Shown: positions 16,199-24,063 of the stretch, in pieces | Numbering within the stretch: the stretch's first letter is position 1 | How the letters are laid out: each line of letters begins with the position of its first letter | From: Arthrobacter sp. YN | GTDB taxonomy: Bacteria; Actinomycetota; Actinomycetes; Actinomycetales; Micrococcaceae | Reading direction: 5' to 3' | Length of the DNA stretch: 64,000 nucleotides | NCBI RefSeq assembly: GCF_002224285.1 | Contig: NZ_CP022436.1 | Location: 1,922,001 to 1,986,000 of the forward strand | Made by a program: the position numbers and the translations under genes | Notes under the pieces: generated by a model | Databases searched by the model: none | Told to the model about the DNA's origin: nothing | Seen by the model: the letters and a program-made list of their open reading frames with translations, nothing else

Positions 16199-18259
16199 CT
16201 AGACGACAGTCAGCGTAATGACGGAATCTTCCGGCACTTCGGTATTGACGGGGCTTTGGTCACGGACGGTACCGAAGAATCCGCCGAGGATCTTGTTGAT
16301 CTCCACCTTGAAGCCCAGCTTCTTCAACTCTTTCTCAGCCTCATCTGCCTGTTTGCCAATGAAGCTGGGGACCCTCACCATTTTGGGCCCCTTGGACACG
16401 GTCAGCGTCACGGACTCGCCTCGGATGAGGGTGCCGTTGGCCGGGGTCTGGGAGACCACCGCGCCCTTGGGGACCGATTTGTCATTGACGGTCTCCGGAG
16501 CGATCACTGCTTTGAGCCCGGCGTCCTGGAGGGCCTTGACTGCGGCATCCTGTGCCTTGCCGCGGACGTCCGGCACGGGAATCGGCTGCGGACCCTTGGA
16601 AACTTCCAGGGCCACAGGCGTACCGTGCCGTACTTCAGTGCCCTTGGCCGGGTCCTGGGCAATCACGACGCCGGCAGGTACTTTCTCGTCAAAGGCTTCG
16701 GTGACGTTCCCCAAGGCCATTTCCGCGGCATTGAGTGCCGTCTTGGCCTCGTCCAGGGTTCCGCCGGTCAATTCGGGCAAGGGGAAGAGTTGGGCCCCCT
16801 TGGAGACGAAAAGGGTGATGGACTGGAACTTCCGTACTTCGGCGCCGGATTCGGGCTCAGTTCCGACCGCGAGTCCGGCCAGGATGTCGTCGTCGAAAAC
16901 ATCGCGTGGCTCCGATTGGAAGCCGGCAGTACGGAGGAGTTGCTGTGCCTCGGCAACAGTCTTGTTTTTGACGTCGGGCACGGTCCCGGGTGAGCCCGGC
17001 CCCATGCCGAAGAACCACCCGGCTGCGGCCGCGAGCATCGCCAGGATGATGATCACGACGGTCCAGATCACGCCACGGCGGCGGGGATTGCCTTCCCTGA
17101 GGGGGCGGACAGGGGTCGCAGCAGCGCGTGCGCGGTCTTTGGTCTGTTGCCTCTCGAGCCTCTTCAACTCGCGCTTACCCGGTTGGCGAAGGTCCTGGTC
17201 AGTATCCCCGCCTGCCGCAGCCCTGGAGTGCTGAAGAGCCGAACCACCGGCGGCCATGATGGTGGTCGGGTTGCTCTGGTGGCTGATGAACTCTGTGGGT
17301 GACGCCGTGGTTGCCAGCGCTTCCGTAGGACTGCCGGCGCCGCCACCGGGCGCGGTGGCTGCGGACGCCGCGGGGTAGGGGTTGGGTCCCGGGCCTTGCC
17401 GGTGGTCCAACTGTTGGTCGGTCAGCGTGGTTCGGATGTGGCGGAGTTCGGCCAGGAGGGCAGTGCCGTCCACAGGCCTGTTCTCTGCATCTGTGGCCGT
17501 GCACCACTGAACAAGTTCGTCAAGGTCTTCCGCCAGTCCGGGAACAATGTCCGAGGGGCGTCCCACTACAGCGTTGACGTGCTGGTAGGCCACCTGGATG
17601 GGGGAGTCGCCGGCGTAGGGCTGCTTGCCGGTCAGCATTTCGTAGAGCATGATGCCCGCCGAGTAGATATCGCTGCGGGCATCCGCGGGTTGCCCGAGAA
17701 CCAGTTCGGGAGCAAGGTAAGCCACGGTGCCGATCAGGGCGCCGGTGCTGGTGTTGGCCGAGACCGCCCGGGCCAGGCCAAAATCGCCTACTTTGATCCG
17801 GCCGTCGTCGGCGATCAGGACGTTCTCAGGTTTGATGTCCCGGTGGATCAAGCCGGAGTTATGGGCAGCGGCCAGTCCTTCGATGACAGGATCGATCAGT
17901 GCCAGGGCAAGCCTCGGTGCCAGGGCGCCTTGCTCGGTGAGGACGTCGCGGAGGGTGTGGCCCTTGACGAATTCCATCACCAGATAGGCGATGTGTCCGT
18001 CTTCGCCTTGGTCCAGTACGCCCACAATATGGGGGTGGGAAAGGCTGGCGGCGGCTTTTGCTTCGCGGCTCAGCCGCTGCAGGAAGGTGGGATCGTTTGC
18101 CAGGTGTGGGTGCAGGACTTTGAGGGCCACGTCGCGCTCAAGGCGCTGGTCCGTGGCCAGGTAGACGGTGGACATTCCGCCCTTGGCGAGGCGGGAACGG
18201 ACCAGGTACCGGCCGTCCACCATGGTCCCAATGAGGTGGTCCTGCGTTGGTTCTTGCAC
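16199..18259 (-). CDS. pknL: Ser/Thr protein kinase with four PASTA domains (PknL-like)
   Basis: About 686 residues. The cytoplasmic kinase domain (about 12-275) has the Gly loop LAKGGMSTVY, catalytic HRDIKPENVL, DFGLA and the activation loop with GTVAYLAPE. A Pro/Ala-rich linker and a basic patch precede one membrane helix near residue 400. Four extracellular PASTA repeats follow, which in this family bind peptidoglycan or muropeptides. Neighbours identify it as PknL: DAHP synthase on one side, an Rv2175c-like protein (the known PknL substrate in M. tuberculosis) on the other. Mycobacterial PknL lacks PASTA repeats, so this is the longer form. The frame also allows ATG 18262, but GTG 18259 is 6 nt after a TAGGAT box. 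Confidence 0.9.
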   Translation of the reverse strand: MQEPTQDHLIGTMVDGRYLVRSRLAKGGMSTVYLATDQRLERDVALKVLHPHLANDPTFLQRLSREAKAAASLSHPHIVGVLDQGEDGHIAYLVMEFVKGHTLRDVLTEQGALAPRLALALIDPVIEGLAAAHNSGLIHRDIKPENVLIADDGRIKVGDFGLARAVSANTSTGALIGTVAYLAPELVLGQPADARSDIYSAGIMLYEMLTGKQPYAGDSPIQVAYQHVNAVVGRPSDIVPGLAEDLDELVQWCTATDAENRPVDGTALLAELRHIRTTLTDQQLDHRQGPGPNPYPAASAATAPGGGAGSPTEALATTASPTEFISHQSNPTTIMAAGGSALQHSRAAAGGDTDQDLRQPGKRELKRLERQQTKDRARAAATPVRPLREGNPRRRGVIWTVVIIILAMLAAAAGWFFGMGPGSPGTVPDVKNKTVAEAQQLLRTAGFQSEPRDVFDDDILAGLAVGTEPESGAEVRKFQSITLFVSKGAQLFPLPELTGGTLDEAKTALNAAEMALGNVTEAFDEKVPAGVVIAQDPAKGTEVRHGTPVALEVSKGPQPIPVPDVRGKAQDAAVKALQDAGLKAVIAPETVNDKSVPKGAVVSQTPANGTLIRGESVTLTVSKGPKMVRVPSFIGKQADEAEKELKKLGFKVEINKILGGFFGTVRDQSPVNTEVPEDSVITLTVV

Positions 18260-18265
18260 CATACG

Positions 18266-18271
18266 ATCCTA
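18266..18271 (-). promoter_or_regulatory. -10 box giving a probable leaderless pknL mRNA
   Basis: On the minus strand TAGGAT (18271-18266) is followed by 6 nt and GTG 18259. It lies directly after the lysM-gene terminator, so pknL has its own promoter. Confidence 0.55.
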
Positions 18272-18281
18272 AACGAGGCAG

Positions 18282-18333
18282 GGAAGGGGCCCGAATCCAC
18301 ATTGGGCTGGCCAATGGGATCCGGGCCCCTTCC
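18282..18333. terminator. Long hairpin between the LysM gene and pknL
   Basis: GGAAGGGGCCCG (18282-18293) pairs with 18322-18333. ATCC/GGAT and CATTGG/CCAATG continue the stem, making about 22 pairs with small interruptions and a 5-nt loop. The T-tract on the minus strand is weak. It probably ends the LysM-protein transcript. Confidence 0.7.
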
Positions 18334-18349
18334 GAGGTGCTGCTGAAGC

Positions 18350-19690
18350 CTAGCCGAACGTGCGCTGGCGGGCCTTGATCGATTCGACGTAACGCTTGGT
18401 GTCGTCGTACATGCCGTACTTGCTGACCGAGTACTGGCCCTGGTAGTAACCGGCAATCGCGGTGTCCAGATCTTTGCTGGTGGCGATCAGTGCGCGGATG
18501 ATGGCGACACCTGCCGTGGCGTTGTCGTAGGGGTCCAAAAGGTTCAGCTTGCGGCCCACCAGGTCCGAGGCCCACTGGCCGGACGACGGAATGACCTGCA
18601 TGGTGCCGATGGCGTTGGCAGGCGATACAGCCCGCTGGTCAAAGCCGGATTCCTGTTCTGCGAAAGCAAGCGCCAGGGAGGGGCTGACGCCCATGCGCCT
18701 GGCCGTATCTGCCACGATGCTCTTCATTTCGGCGCGGCTGGGCACCGGGGAAGCGTTGAGGAGAGCCTTGTTCTCGTTGGCCGAACTCACGACGGCCGCC
18801 GGGTAGGTGAAGCCCAGGAAGGTGCTGGGAACCAGCGGCTTGGTCTCGCCGGCCGGCTGAAGTCCGGGGCCGGGGATGCTGAGCTTCTGGCCAGGGTAGA
18901 TGACCGTGGTTGCAGACACCTTGTTGGCGGCCATCAGCGCGCTGAGGGAAACCCCGTGGCGCGAGGCGATGGAGCTGAGGGTATCGCCGGCCTTGATGGT
19001 GTAGGAACCTGTGCTGGCCAAGGGGGCAGGCGCGGGCGCGGGGGCCGGCGCGGGAGCAGCGGGCGTGGAGGGCGCAGAGCCGCCGCTGACCTTGATCTTC
19101 TGACCCGGATAGATGATGGAGCTTCCATTGAGGTTGTTCCAGCTGAAAATGCTGGACAGCGGCACTCCGTGCTTGGCGGCAATCGCGCCCAGGGTGTCAC
19201 CGGAGACCACTGTGTAAATACTGGCGTTGCTGGGGGCGCTCGGGGCCACCGGCGCGGAGGGCTGGGCGGGCGTGGCCGTGGCCGTCCCCGTGAGCTTGAT
19301 GGTCTGGCCCGGGTAGATCAGCGTGGTGGCCGAGAGCTTGTTCAGCTGGAGGACCGCATTGGTGTCCAGGTTGAAGCGGCGTGCGATCGCGCTGATGGTG
19401 TCGCCACGAACGATCGTGTACGTATCCGGAACCGAAGGGGCCATGGGGCGCAGGGCTGTGGGCAGCGTGGCCGCGACAGCCTGTGCGGGGATGACGGTGC
19501 CGGCATTGACGGCTTGCGCCTTCATTGCTGCAGCAAGCGTGGCAGGGACTTTGCGGGGCTGGGGTGCCGGGGAAGCCATGGACGGCTGGGCCAGGGCAAG
19601 GGAGGACAAGACCACGGCGGGAAGCGCAGCCGTGGTTGCCGCAATGACCGGCAGGCTCATGGTTCGTTTCGGCGAGCGGGGCGTCGTCAT
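18350..19690 (-). CDS. Secreted LysM / lytic transglycosylase-like protein
   Basis: A 446-residue exported wall protein. A signal peptide occupies about residues 1-40, with a hydrophobic core and an A-S-A-type cleavage site. Three LysM repeats follow, each starting like YTIVRGDT, YTVVSGDT and YTIKAGDT, joined by Pro/Ala-rich linkers. The C-terminal domain is transglycosylase-like: AFAEQESGFDQRAVS contains the probable catalytic Glu, then ANAIGTMQVIP. It should bind and cleave peptidoglycan glycan strands, although the activity is not proven. A GAGGA ribosome site precedes ATG 19690. Its upstream region carries unusual repeats. Next to a PASTA kinase, a wall-remodelling role is a reasonable inference. 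Confidence 0.88.
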   Translation of the reverse strand: MTTPRSPKRTMSLPVIAATTAALPAVVLSSLALAQPSMASPAPQPRKVPATLAAAMKAQAVNAGTVIPAQAVAATLPTALRPMAPSVPDTYTIVRGDTISAIARRFNLDTNAVLQLNKLSATTLIYPGQTIKLTGTATATPAQPSAPVAPSAPSNASIYTVVSGDTLGAIAAKHGVPLSSIFSWNNLNGSSIIYPGQKIKVSGGSAPSTPAAPAPAPAPAPAPLASTGSYTIKAGDTLSSIASRHGVSLSALMAANKVSATTVIYPGQKLSIPGPGLQPAGETKPLVPSTFLGFTYPAAVVSSANENKALLNASPVPSRAEMKSIVADTARRMGVSPSLALAFAEQESGFDQRAVSPANAIGTMQVIPSSGQWASDLVGRKLNLLDPYDNATAGVAIIRALIATSKDLDTAIAGYYQGQYSVSKYGMYDDTKRYVESIKARQRTFG

Positions 19691-19729
19691 GAAGTGTCCT
19701 CATCTCAACAGCGGGGTGTTGGGTGGCGC

Positions 19730-19792
19730 TGTTGTCAGTGTTGCCAATGTTACTGATGTTATCAATGGTGCAAGTGTGATCAGTGTGAATCT
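19730..19792. repeat. Seven imperfect 9-bp tandem repeats
   Basis: Consecutive 9-mers read TGTTGTCAG, TGTTGCCAA, TGTTACTGA, TGTTATCAA, TGGTGCAAG, TGTGATCAG and TGTGAATCT. They sit 40-102 bp upstream of the LysM gene, in its probable promoter/leader, and are AT-rich compared with the surroundings. Confidence 0.65.
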
Positions 19793-19800
19793 CTCACACT
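19782..19800. promoter_or_regulatory. Inverted repeat AGTGTGA-N5-TCACACT
   Basis: Perfect 7-bp arms (19782-19788 and 19794-19800) around 5 nt, between divergent LysM and Rv2175c-like genes. An additional AGTGTGA-like half-site lies just upstream (AAGTGTGA, 19772-19779). A candidate operator. Confidence 0.45.
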
Positions 19801-19945
19801 TATTCAATCGACACAACAATTCCTGTCGTACGGGATTATGGATACCGAATTATTGCCAATGAAATGGCGACTTAAAGGCGGGAGCCGGGTGCCGCCGTCG
19901 AACCCCGGCTAGGCGCCGGGCAGTGCGGCGTGGCAACCTTGTTCC

Positions 19946-20299
19946 GTGAGTAATGTAGAAAGCCTTGTTTCCGACTGGCTCCCGCTGCCGGATGTCGCCG
20001 AGCTGCTGGAAGTTTCCATCACCAAAGTCCACGGACTTTTGGATGAGCGTGCGCTGGTAGCCATCAGGCGGGGAGAGCGGAATATCCGCTCCGTCCCGGC
20101 CTTGTTTCTTCAGGATGGGCATGTTGTAGACAGCTTGAAGGGAACCATCGCGGTTCTCAGCGACGCCGGTTACAACGACGCAGAGTTGATCATCTGGCTC
20201 TTTACCCCGGATGAATCACTGCGGGGCCGTCCCATCGATGCCCTGCGCGAGGGGCGGAAAACTGAAATCAGGCGTCGCGCCCAGTCTCTCGCCTGGTAG
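19946..20299 (+). CDS. Rv2175c-like HTH DNA-binding protein
   Basis: A 117-residue small DNA-binding protein. An excisionase/MerR-like helix-turn-helix lies at about residues 12-45 (LPDVAELLEVSITKVHGLL), followed by a C-terminal helical part containing DAELIIWLFTPDESL. It corresponds to M. tuberculosis Rv2175c, which PknL phosphorylates to lower its DNA binding. Here the gene is separated from pknL by the LysM gene and runs in the opposite direction. GTG 19946 has no ribosome site; a poor -10 (CAACCT) ends 6 nt upstream. Regulon unknown. Confidence 0.88.
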   Translation: MSNVESLVSDWLPLPDVAELLEVSITKVHGLLDERALVAIRRGERNIRSVPALFLQDGHVVDSLKGTIAVLSDAGYNDAELIIWLFTPDESLRGRPIDALREGRKTEIRRRAQSLAW

Positions 20300-20343
20300 A
20301 GGTGCCTTCCCGGCTGAAAAGCCTGGAACCCAATTAAAACGAC

Positions 20344-20371
20344 GACGACGGCGGGTTTCACCGCCGTCGTC
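20344..20371 (-). terminator. Terminator downstream of the polyprenyl synthase gene
   Basis: GACGACGGCGG (20344-20354) pairs with CCGCCGTCGTC (20361-20371). On the minus strand it is followed by a CGTTTTAATT tract, so it suits the minus-strand gene ending at 20431. It may also stop the plus-strand gene. Confidence 0.8.
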
Positions 20372-20430
20372 GCGTCATGTCCTCCCGGAGCCGGTCCCCA
20401 CCGGCTGAACCGCCCTGATGATGCTGCGCC

Positions 20431-21525
20431 CTATGCTGCGCGGCTGACGGCGGCCTCGGCCAACTGCCTCAATGCCGTGAGCGGCACGTCACTGAGTGGC
20501 AGGCGTTCCAAGGCTTCAAAAGCCTGGTTGCTCAGCTCGGCAATCCGCGACTCCGTGGCATCCAAAGCACCGCAGTGCACCATGATGCGGCGGATACGAG
20601 CTACGTCGTCTTCGCCAAGGTCCGGATTACCCAGCATTCGATCAAGGTATTCCGCTTCGTCGGCGGTTGCCTGGTTCAAGGCAAATCCAACAAGTACAGT
20701 GCGCTTGCCTTCCAACAAATCATCGCCTGCCGGTTTGCCGGTGGTTTCGGGATCGCCAAAGACTCCAAGGACGTCGTCCCGCATTTGGAATGCCTCGCCG
20801 AGCGGCAAGGAAAACTCCGAGTAGTTCATCAGCAGCCCCGCAGGGGCGCCGGCAAGCGCTCCGCCCAATGCCAGCGGATGTTCCGTGGAGTACTTTGCTG
20901 ATTTGTACCGGATGATCGATTGTGCGCGATCCACCGAGCCCGCCCGGTCGCGAACAGGGCCGGCCACTTCTTCAAGAATGTCGAGGTACTGGCCCGCCAT
21001 GACCTCGGCCCTCATGACATTGAAAATGCGCCGCGCGGGGGTTCCCGCCGCGGCCCGGACGCCAATTTCGGTAAAGGACTCCTCGCTGAAGGACAAGCAG
21101 AGGTCTCCCGTCAGAATGGCAGCGGCATCCCCAAAGCGCCCGCTGTCCAGAGCCCAGCCATTCATCCCATGGAGTTGGCTGAAGCGTTTGTGCACGCTGG
21201 GTCCACCGCGGCGGGTGTCGGATCGGTCAATGATGTCGTCGTGGATGAGCGCCGCTGCCTGGAACAATTCCAGCGCGCACCCGGCAGTAACGATGTCAGC
21301 GTCTCCGGATTGACCGCCTGCGCCCCTCCAGCCCCAGTAGCACATCAGTGCACGGAGGCGTTTGCCACCCGTGACGAGGTTGGAAATTGAGCCGATCAGC
21401 GGTTCGACGTCCGGGGACACCGTAGCCATGAGGTCCTGTTGCTGTGACAGGAAGTCTTTCAGTTTGCCCGCAACCCCGCTGATGAACTCCGTCTGTTCGG
21501 ATGTCACCTGGGAAAGTGCCGTCAC
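20431..21525 (-). CDS. Polyprenyl (geranylgeranyl-type) diphosphate synthase
   Basis: A 364-residue trans-prenyltransferase extending allylic diphosphates with isopentenyl diphosphate. The first Asp-rich motif is HDDIIDRSDTRRG, the second QMRDDVLGVFGD, and GGKRLRALM lies near residue 53. Product length cannot be fixed by eye; position matches idsA2 (Rv2173), so C15-C20 is likely. Products feed menaquinone, carotenoid or carrier-lipid synthesis. GTG 21525 overlaps the upstream lipoprotein stop as GTGA, so the two are coupled. Confidence 0.93.
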   Translation of the reverse strand: MTALSQVTSEQTEFISGVAGKLKDFLSQQQDLMATVSPDVEPLIGSISNLVTGGKRLRALMCYWGWRGAGGQSGDADIVTAGCALELFQAAALIHDDIIDRSDTRRGGPSVHKRFSQLHGMNGWALDSGRFGDAAAILTGDLCLSFSEESFTEIGVRAAAGTPARRIFNVMRAEVMAGQYLDILEEVAGPVRDRAGSVDRAQSIIRYKSAKYSTEHPLALGGALAGAPAGLLMNYSEFSLPLGEAFQMRDDVLGVFGDPETTGKPAGDDLLEGKRTVLVGFALNQATADEAEYLDRMLGNPDLGEDDVARIRRIMVHCGALDATESRIAELSNQAFEALERLPLSDVPLTALRQLAEAAVSRAA

Positions 21526-22112
21526 TTGATGGATCCCGACGCCACATTGGCGCCAATGGTGAACGTGGACACGCCTTCCTTCTGCCGTATTGATACGTTC
21601 ACGGTCTCGCCATCGCCCCTGATGAAGTCCAGTGAGGTGACGTTGCCCACGGCCTCAGGGCCAGGGACAAGCTTGAAGCCCTGTGCCTCCAAGGAAGTCT
21701 TGTAGTAGTCCACCACGCCCTCAGGCGGGGCCTTGACGGTACCGACCAAGGCAACGGTTGCCAGCGAGGTGCTCTTGTCAAAGCTGCTGGAACGGACAGA
21801 CGTCTTGGGCATAACGGGGATCAACTGCTCAGGGAAGCCGGGAACAAGGGCGTTCACCGTTGCCGTTGCGCCGGGCGCCGGGGCAGCCGACTCCGTGGCC
21901 GTCGCAGTCTCAGGTGCCGACGCGGATGCTGAGGCGGAACCGGACCCTGAACCGGAAGCGGCTGGCGTAGATGGTGTGGACTGCGATGAAGAATCTGTGG
22001 GGGAGGGGGCGGCTGAGCCTCCTGACGGCGGAGTACATGCCGAGGCCGCTACGGCGACACTTGCTGCGAGCAGGGCAAACCCTCGCGATCGAGGAGTTCC
22101 AAAGAGCTTCAC
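21522..22112 (-). CDS. Putative lipoprotein
   Basis: A 196-residue exported protein with basic start, hydrophobic core and lipobox VAASAC, so the Cys near residue 26 should be lipidated. A Ser/Ala/Thr/Pro-rich linker of about 60 residues follows, as in surface tethers. The C-terminal domain (about 90-196, with VVDYYKTSLEAQGF) has an alpha/beta look but I do not recognise the family. AAGGA lies 6 nt before GTG 22112. Coupled to the prenyl synthase; whether they share a function is unknown. Confidence 0.82.
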   Translation of the reverse strand: MKLFGTPRSRGFALLAASVAVAASACTPPSGGSAAPSPTDSSSQSTPSTPAASGSGSGSASASASAPETATATESAAPAPGATATVNALVPGFPEQLIPVMPKTSVRSSSFDKSTSLATVALVGTVKAPPEGVVDYYKTSLEAQGFKLVPGPEAVGNVTSLDFIRGDGETVNVSIRQKEGVSTFTIGANVASGSIK

Positions 22113-22171
22113 AGGGTATCCTTCCGTGGGCTGAGCCAGACTGTGCCTCCAGTTTAGTCAGTGGCCGGGCA

Positions 22172-22177
22172 TAGTAT
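22172..22177 (+). promoter_or_regulatory. -10 box giving a probable leaderless dinB mRNA
   Basis: TAGTAT (22172-22177) lies 7 nt before GTG 22185, which is in frame with DinB. No LexA-type box was found nearby. Confidence 0.5.
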
Positions 22178-22184
22178 TGCCGAT

Positions 22185-23447
22185 GTGAGGCAGGAAGCAT
22201 TCGGAAACGGCCCGGGAGCCGGTCAGGAACCCTCCCGCGGCGCTGGAGATGCCCTGCGGGAACTGAGGCGAACCAGCATACTTCACGTTGATATGGATGC
22301 GTTCTTCGTTTCCGTGGAACTCCGCAGCCGCCCCGATCTTCGGGGAAAACCCGTCATTGTCGGATTTCCCGCCGAACGGTCAGTGGTGCTCTCTGCTTCC
22401 TACGAGGCCCGGGCAACCGGAGTGAAGTCCGCGATGCCGATGTCCATGGCGATGCGACGCTGTCCCTCTGCAGTGATCATCAATCCGCGACACACGGTGT
22501 ATTACGAAGTATCCGGCCAGATCATGGAGATCTTTGCCTCCATCACGGATCTGGTGGAACCCCTCAGCGTCGACGAAGCGTTCCTGGATGTTGGCGGTGC
22601 GATTCGCCGGCTCGGTCCGCCCTTGGATATCGGCCACCTCATCCGGCGGCGGGTCCAGTCGGAACTGGGCATTACGGCCTCTGTGGGAATTGCAAGCACC
22701 AAGTTCGTGGCCAAGATCGCGTCCACGCGGTGCAAGCCCGACGGAATACTGCAGATCGACGCCGAGGACACCCTGGCGTACCTCCACAGCCTCCCTGTCA
22801 ACGCATTGTGGGGTGTGGGTGGAAAGACTGGAGAAGTGCTTGCCCGGCTTGGCATCCGGACCGTGGCAGATGTGGCAGCTACTCCCTTGGCCTCCTTGAA
22901 GAAGGTCCTGGGTGCCAGCGGCGAACACGTCCACCGCCTGTCCATGGGGGTCGATCCGCGACCGGTGACCCCCACCAGGCTGGAGAAGAGCATCGGAGCC
23001 GAGGAGACGTTCTCCAACGACACCGGCGACGATGACCTGTTGCACCGGGAACTGCTTCGCCTCTCGCACCGGACGGCGGGCAGACTGCGGAGTTCAGGCA
23101 TGCTGGCCAGGACCGTCGCCTTGAAGCTGAGGTACTCGGACTTTTCAACGGTCACGCGGAGCCGGACCGTCCACGCCCCGGTGGACAGTGCGCAGATGAT
23201 CTACCAAGTGGCTGTGCAACTGCTGGAGTCCCTGGGGCCGCGGTCCATGAGTGTCCGACTCGTAGGGGTTCGGGCCGAGCATCTGGAGCCTGCCGGACAG
23301 ACGTCCCTGCAGCTGAGCCTGGATCGCCGGGATGATAACTGGAGGGCAGCGGAGCAGGCATTGGACCGCGTTTCAGAACGTTTCGGTTCCAAGACCCTGC
23401 TCCCTGCAAGGCTCCTGGAACCGGGAAAACCTCCCACAAGCCCGTGA
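22185..23447 (+). CDS. dinB: DNA polymerase IV (Y family)
   Basis: Error-prone translesion polymerase, about 420 residues. HVDMDAFFVSVE holds the first catalytic Asp, and EPLSVDEAFLDV the second Asp-Glu pair. ASVGIASTKFVAKIAS and the two helix-hairpin-helix regions (WGVGGKTGEVLARLGI) follow, then the little-finger domain. The C-terminus lacks a clear beta-clamp-binding peptide. The frame is open from GTG 22161, but GTG 22185 is 7 nt after a -10 box and I prefer it. Divergent from the lipoprotein gene. Confidence 0.93.
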   Translation: MRQEAFGNGPGAGQEPSRGAGDALRELRRTSILHVDMDAFFVSVELRSRPDLRGKPVIVGFPAERSVVLSASYEARATGVKSAMPMSMAMRRCPSAVIINPRHTVYYEVSGQIMEIFASITDLVEPLSVDEAFLDVGGAIRRLGPPLDIGHLIRRRVQSELGITASVGIASTKFVAKIASTRCKPDGILQIDAEDTLAYLHSLPVNALWGVGGKTGEVLARLGIRTVADVAATPLASLKKVLGASGEHVHRLSMGVDPRPVTPTRLEKSIGAEETFSNDTGDDDLLHRELLRLSHRTAGRLRSSGMLARTVALKLRYSDFSTVTRSRTVHAPVDSAQMIYQVAVQLLESLGPRSMSVRLVGVRAEHLEPAGQTSLQLSLDRRDDNWRAAEQALDRVSERFGSKTLLPARLLEPGKPPTSP

Positions 23448-23484
23448 TCGGCTGTGAGCTTGGTCCCCCTGGGCTCCAGGCGTC

Positions 23485-23513
23485 TTTCAGAACGGCGTCG
23501 GACAAACTATCCT
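23485..23513 (+). promoter_or_regulatory. Candidate promoter of the DUF3040 gene
   Basis: TATCCT (23508-23513) preceded by 17 bp and a weak TTTCAG -35 (23485-23490). This predicts a leader of about 165 nt. Confidence 0.4.
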
Positions 23514-23534
23514 ATTTATTACAGAGATTTAGAT

Positions 23535-23663
23535 CGTCTGGACAAACTGTTTCCTGAACAGTCGGCCCTGAGATGCCCGCTGAACCACGAGGGAATTTTG
23601 GGAACGATTTTCTTGGTCCGATCGTTTTGGAAACAGACGCACAGAAAGCGTTATGTCCAGACG
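23535..23663 (+). ncRNA. Candidate structured 5' leader RNA of the DUF3040 gene
   Basis: CGTCTGGACA (23535-23544) is exactly complementary to TGTCCAGACG (23654-23663), which would close a multibranch structure. Inside are ACTGTT-tcctg-AACAGT (23546-23562) and AACGAT-N12-ATCGTT (23603-23626). A second CAGACG at 23634-23639 could compete for the 5' strand. The ribosome site AAAGGAGGT (23674-23682) begins 10 nt after the helix. The segment is more AT-rich than its surroundings. Not a family I recognise. Confidence 0.4.
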
Positions 23664-23686
23664 CTGGCTGACTAAAGGAGGTCGCG

Positions 23687-24055
23687 ATGCCCCTCTCGGA
23701 GCACGAACAGAAGCTGCTTGAGCAACTGGAAAAGCAACTTCATGAGGACGATCCGAAGTTCGCCAGCACCATGGGCTCGGATCCCATTCGCAGTTGGTCA
23801 ACCCGGCATGTGATTATCGGCGTGCTCGGCGCCATTGCCGGCATCCTCCTCCTGCTCGTGGGAGTGTCGATGCAGGCGATACCGGTGGGTGTCCTCGGCT
23901 TCGTCGTCATGGGTGCTGGCGTTTACTTCGCCACGCTGCGCGGAGCAGCCTTTGGCAAAGCCGGCAAAGGCAAGCCCGCAAAGGGCAAACCCAAGAGTTC
24001 CTTCATGAGCAGCTTGGAAGAGCGCTGGGACGAGCGGCGCCGCGACGATTCCTGA
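23687..24055 (+). CDS. DUF3040 membrane protein
   Basis: A 122-residue protein of the DUF3040 family, recognised by the opening MPLSEHEQKLLEQLE. Two membrane helices lie at about residues 42-62 and 67-87, and a Lys/Gly-rich cytoplasmic tail ends in a charged helix. The family is common just upstream of mraZ in actinobacteria, as here. Function is unknown. AAAGGAGGT gives a very strong ribosome site. A terminator follows at 24137-24161, so it is separate from the mraZ transcript. Confidence 0.88.
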   Translation: MPLSEHEQKLLEQLEKQLHEDDPKFASTMGSDPIRSWSTRHVIIGVLGAIAGILLLLVGVSMQAIPVGVLGFVVMGAGVYFATLRGAAFGKAGKGKPAKGKPKSSFMSSLEERWDERRRDDS

Positions 24056-24063
24056 GCGTTTGT

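Noticed and set aside
19691..19945. ydaO/c-di-AMP-type riboswitch before the LysM gene
   Set aside because: The region is dominated by 9-bp repeats and I see no matching conserved core; a covariance search would settle it.
22113..22184. LexA/SOS box expected before dinB
   Set aside because: No GAAC-type palindrome is present, so this DinB is probably not LexA-controlled from here.
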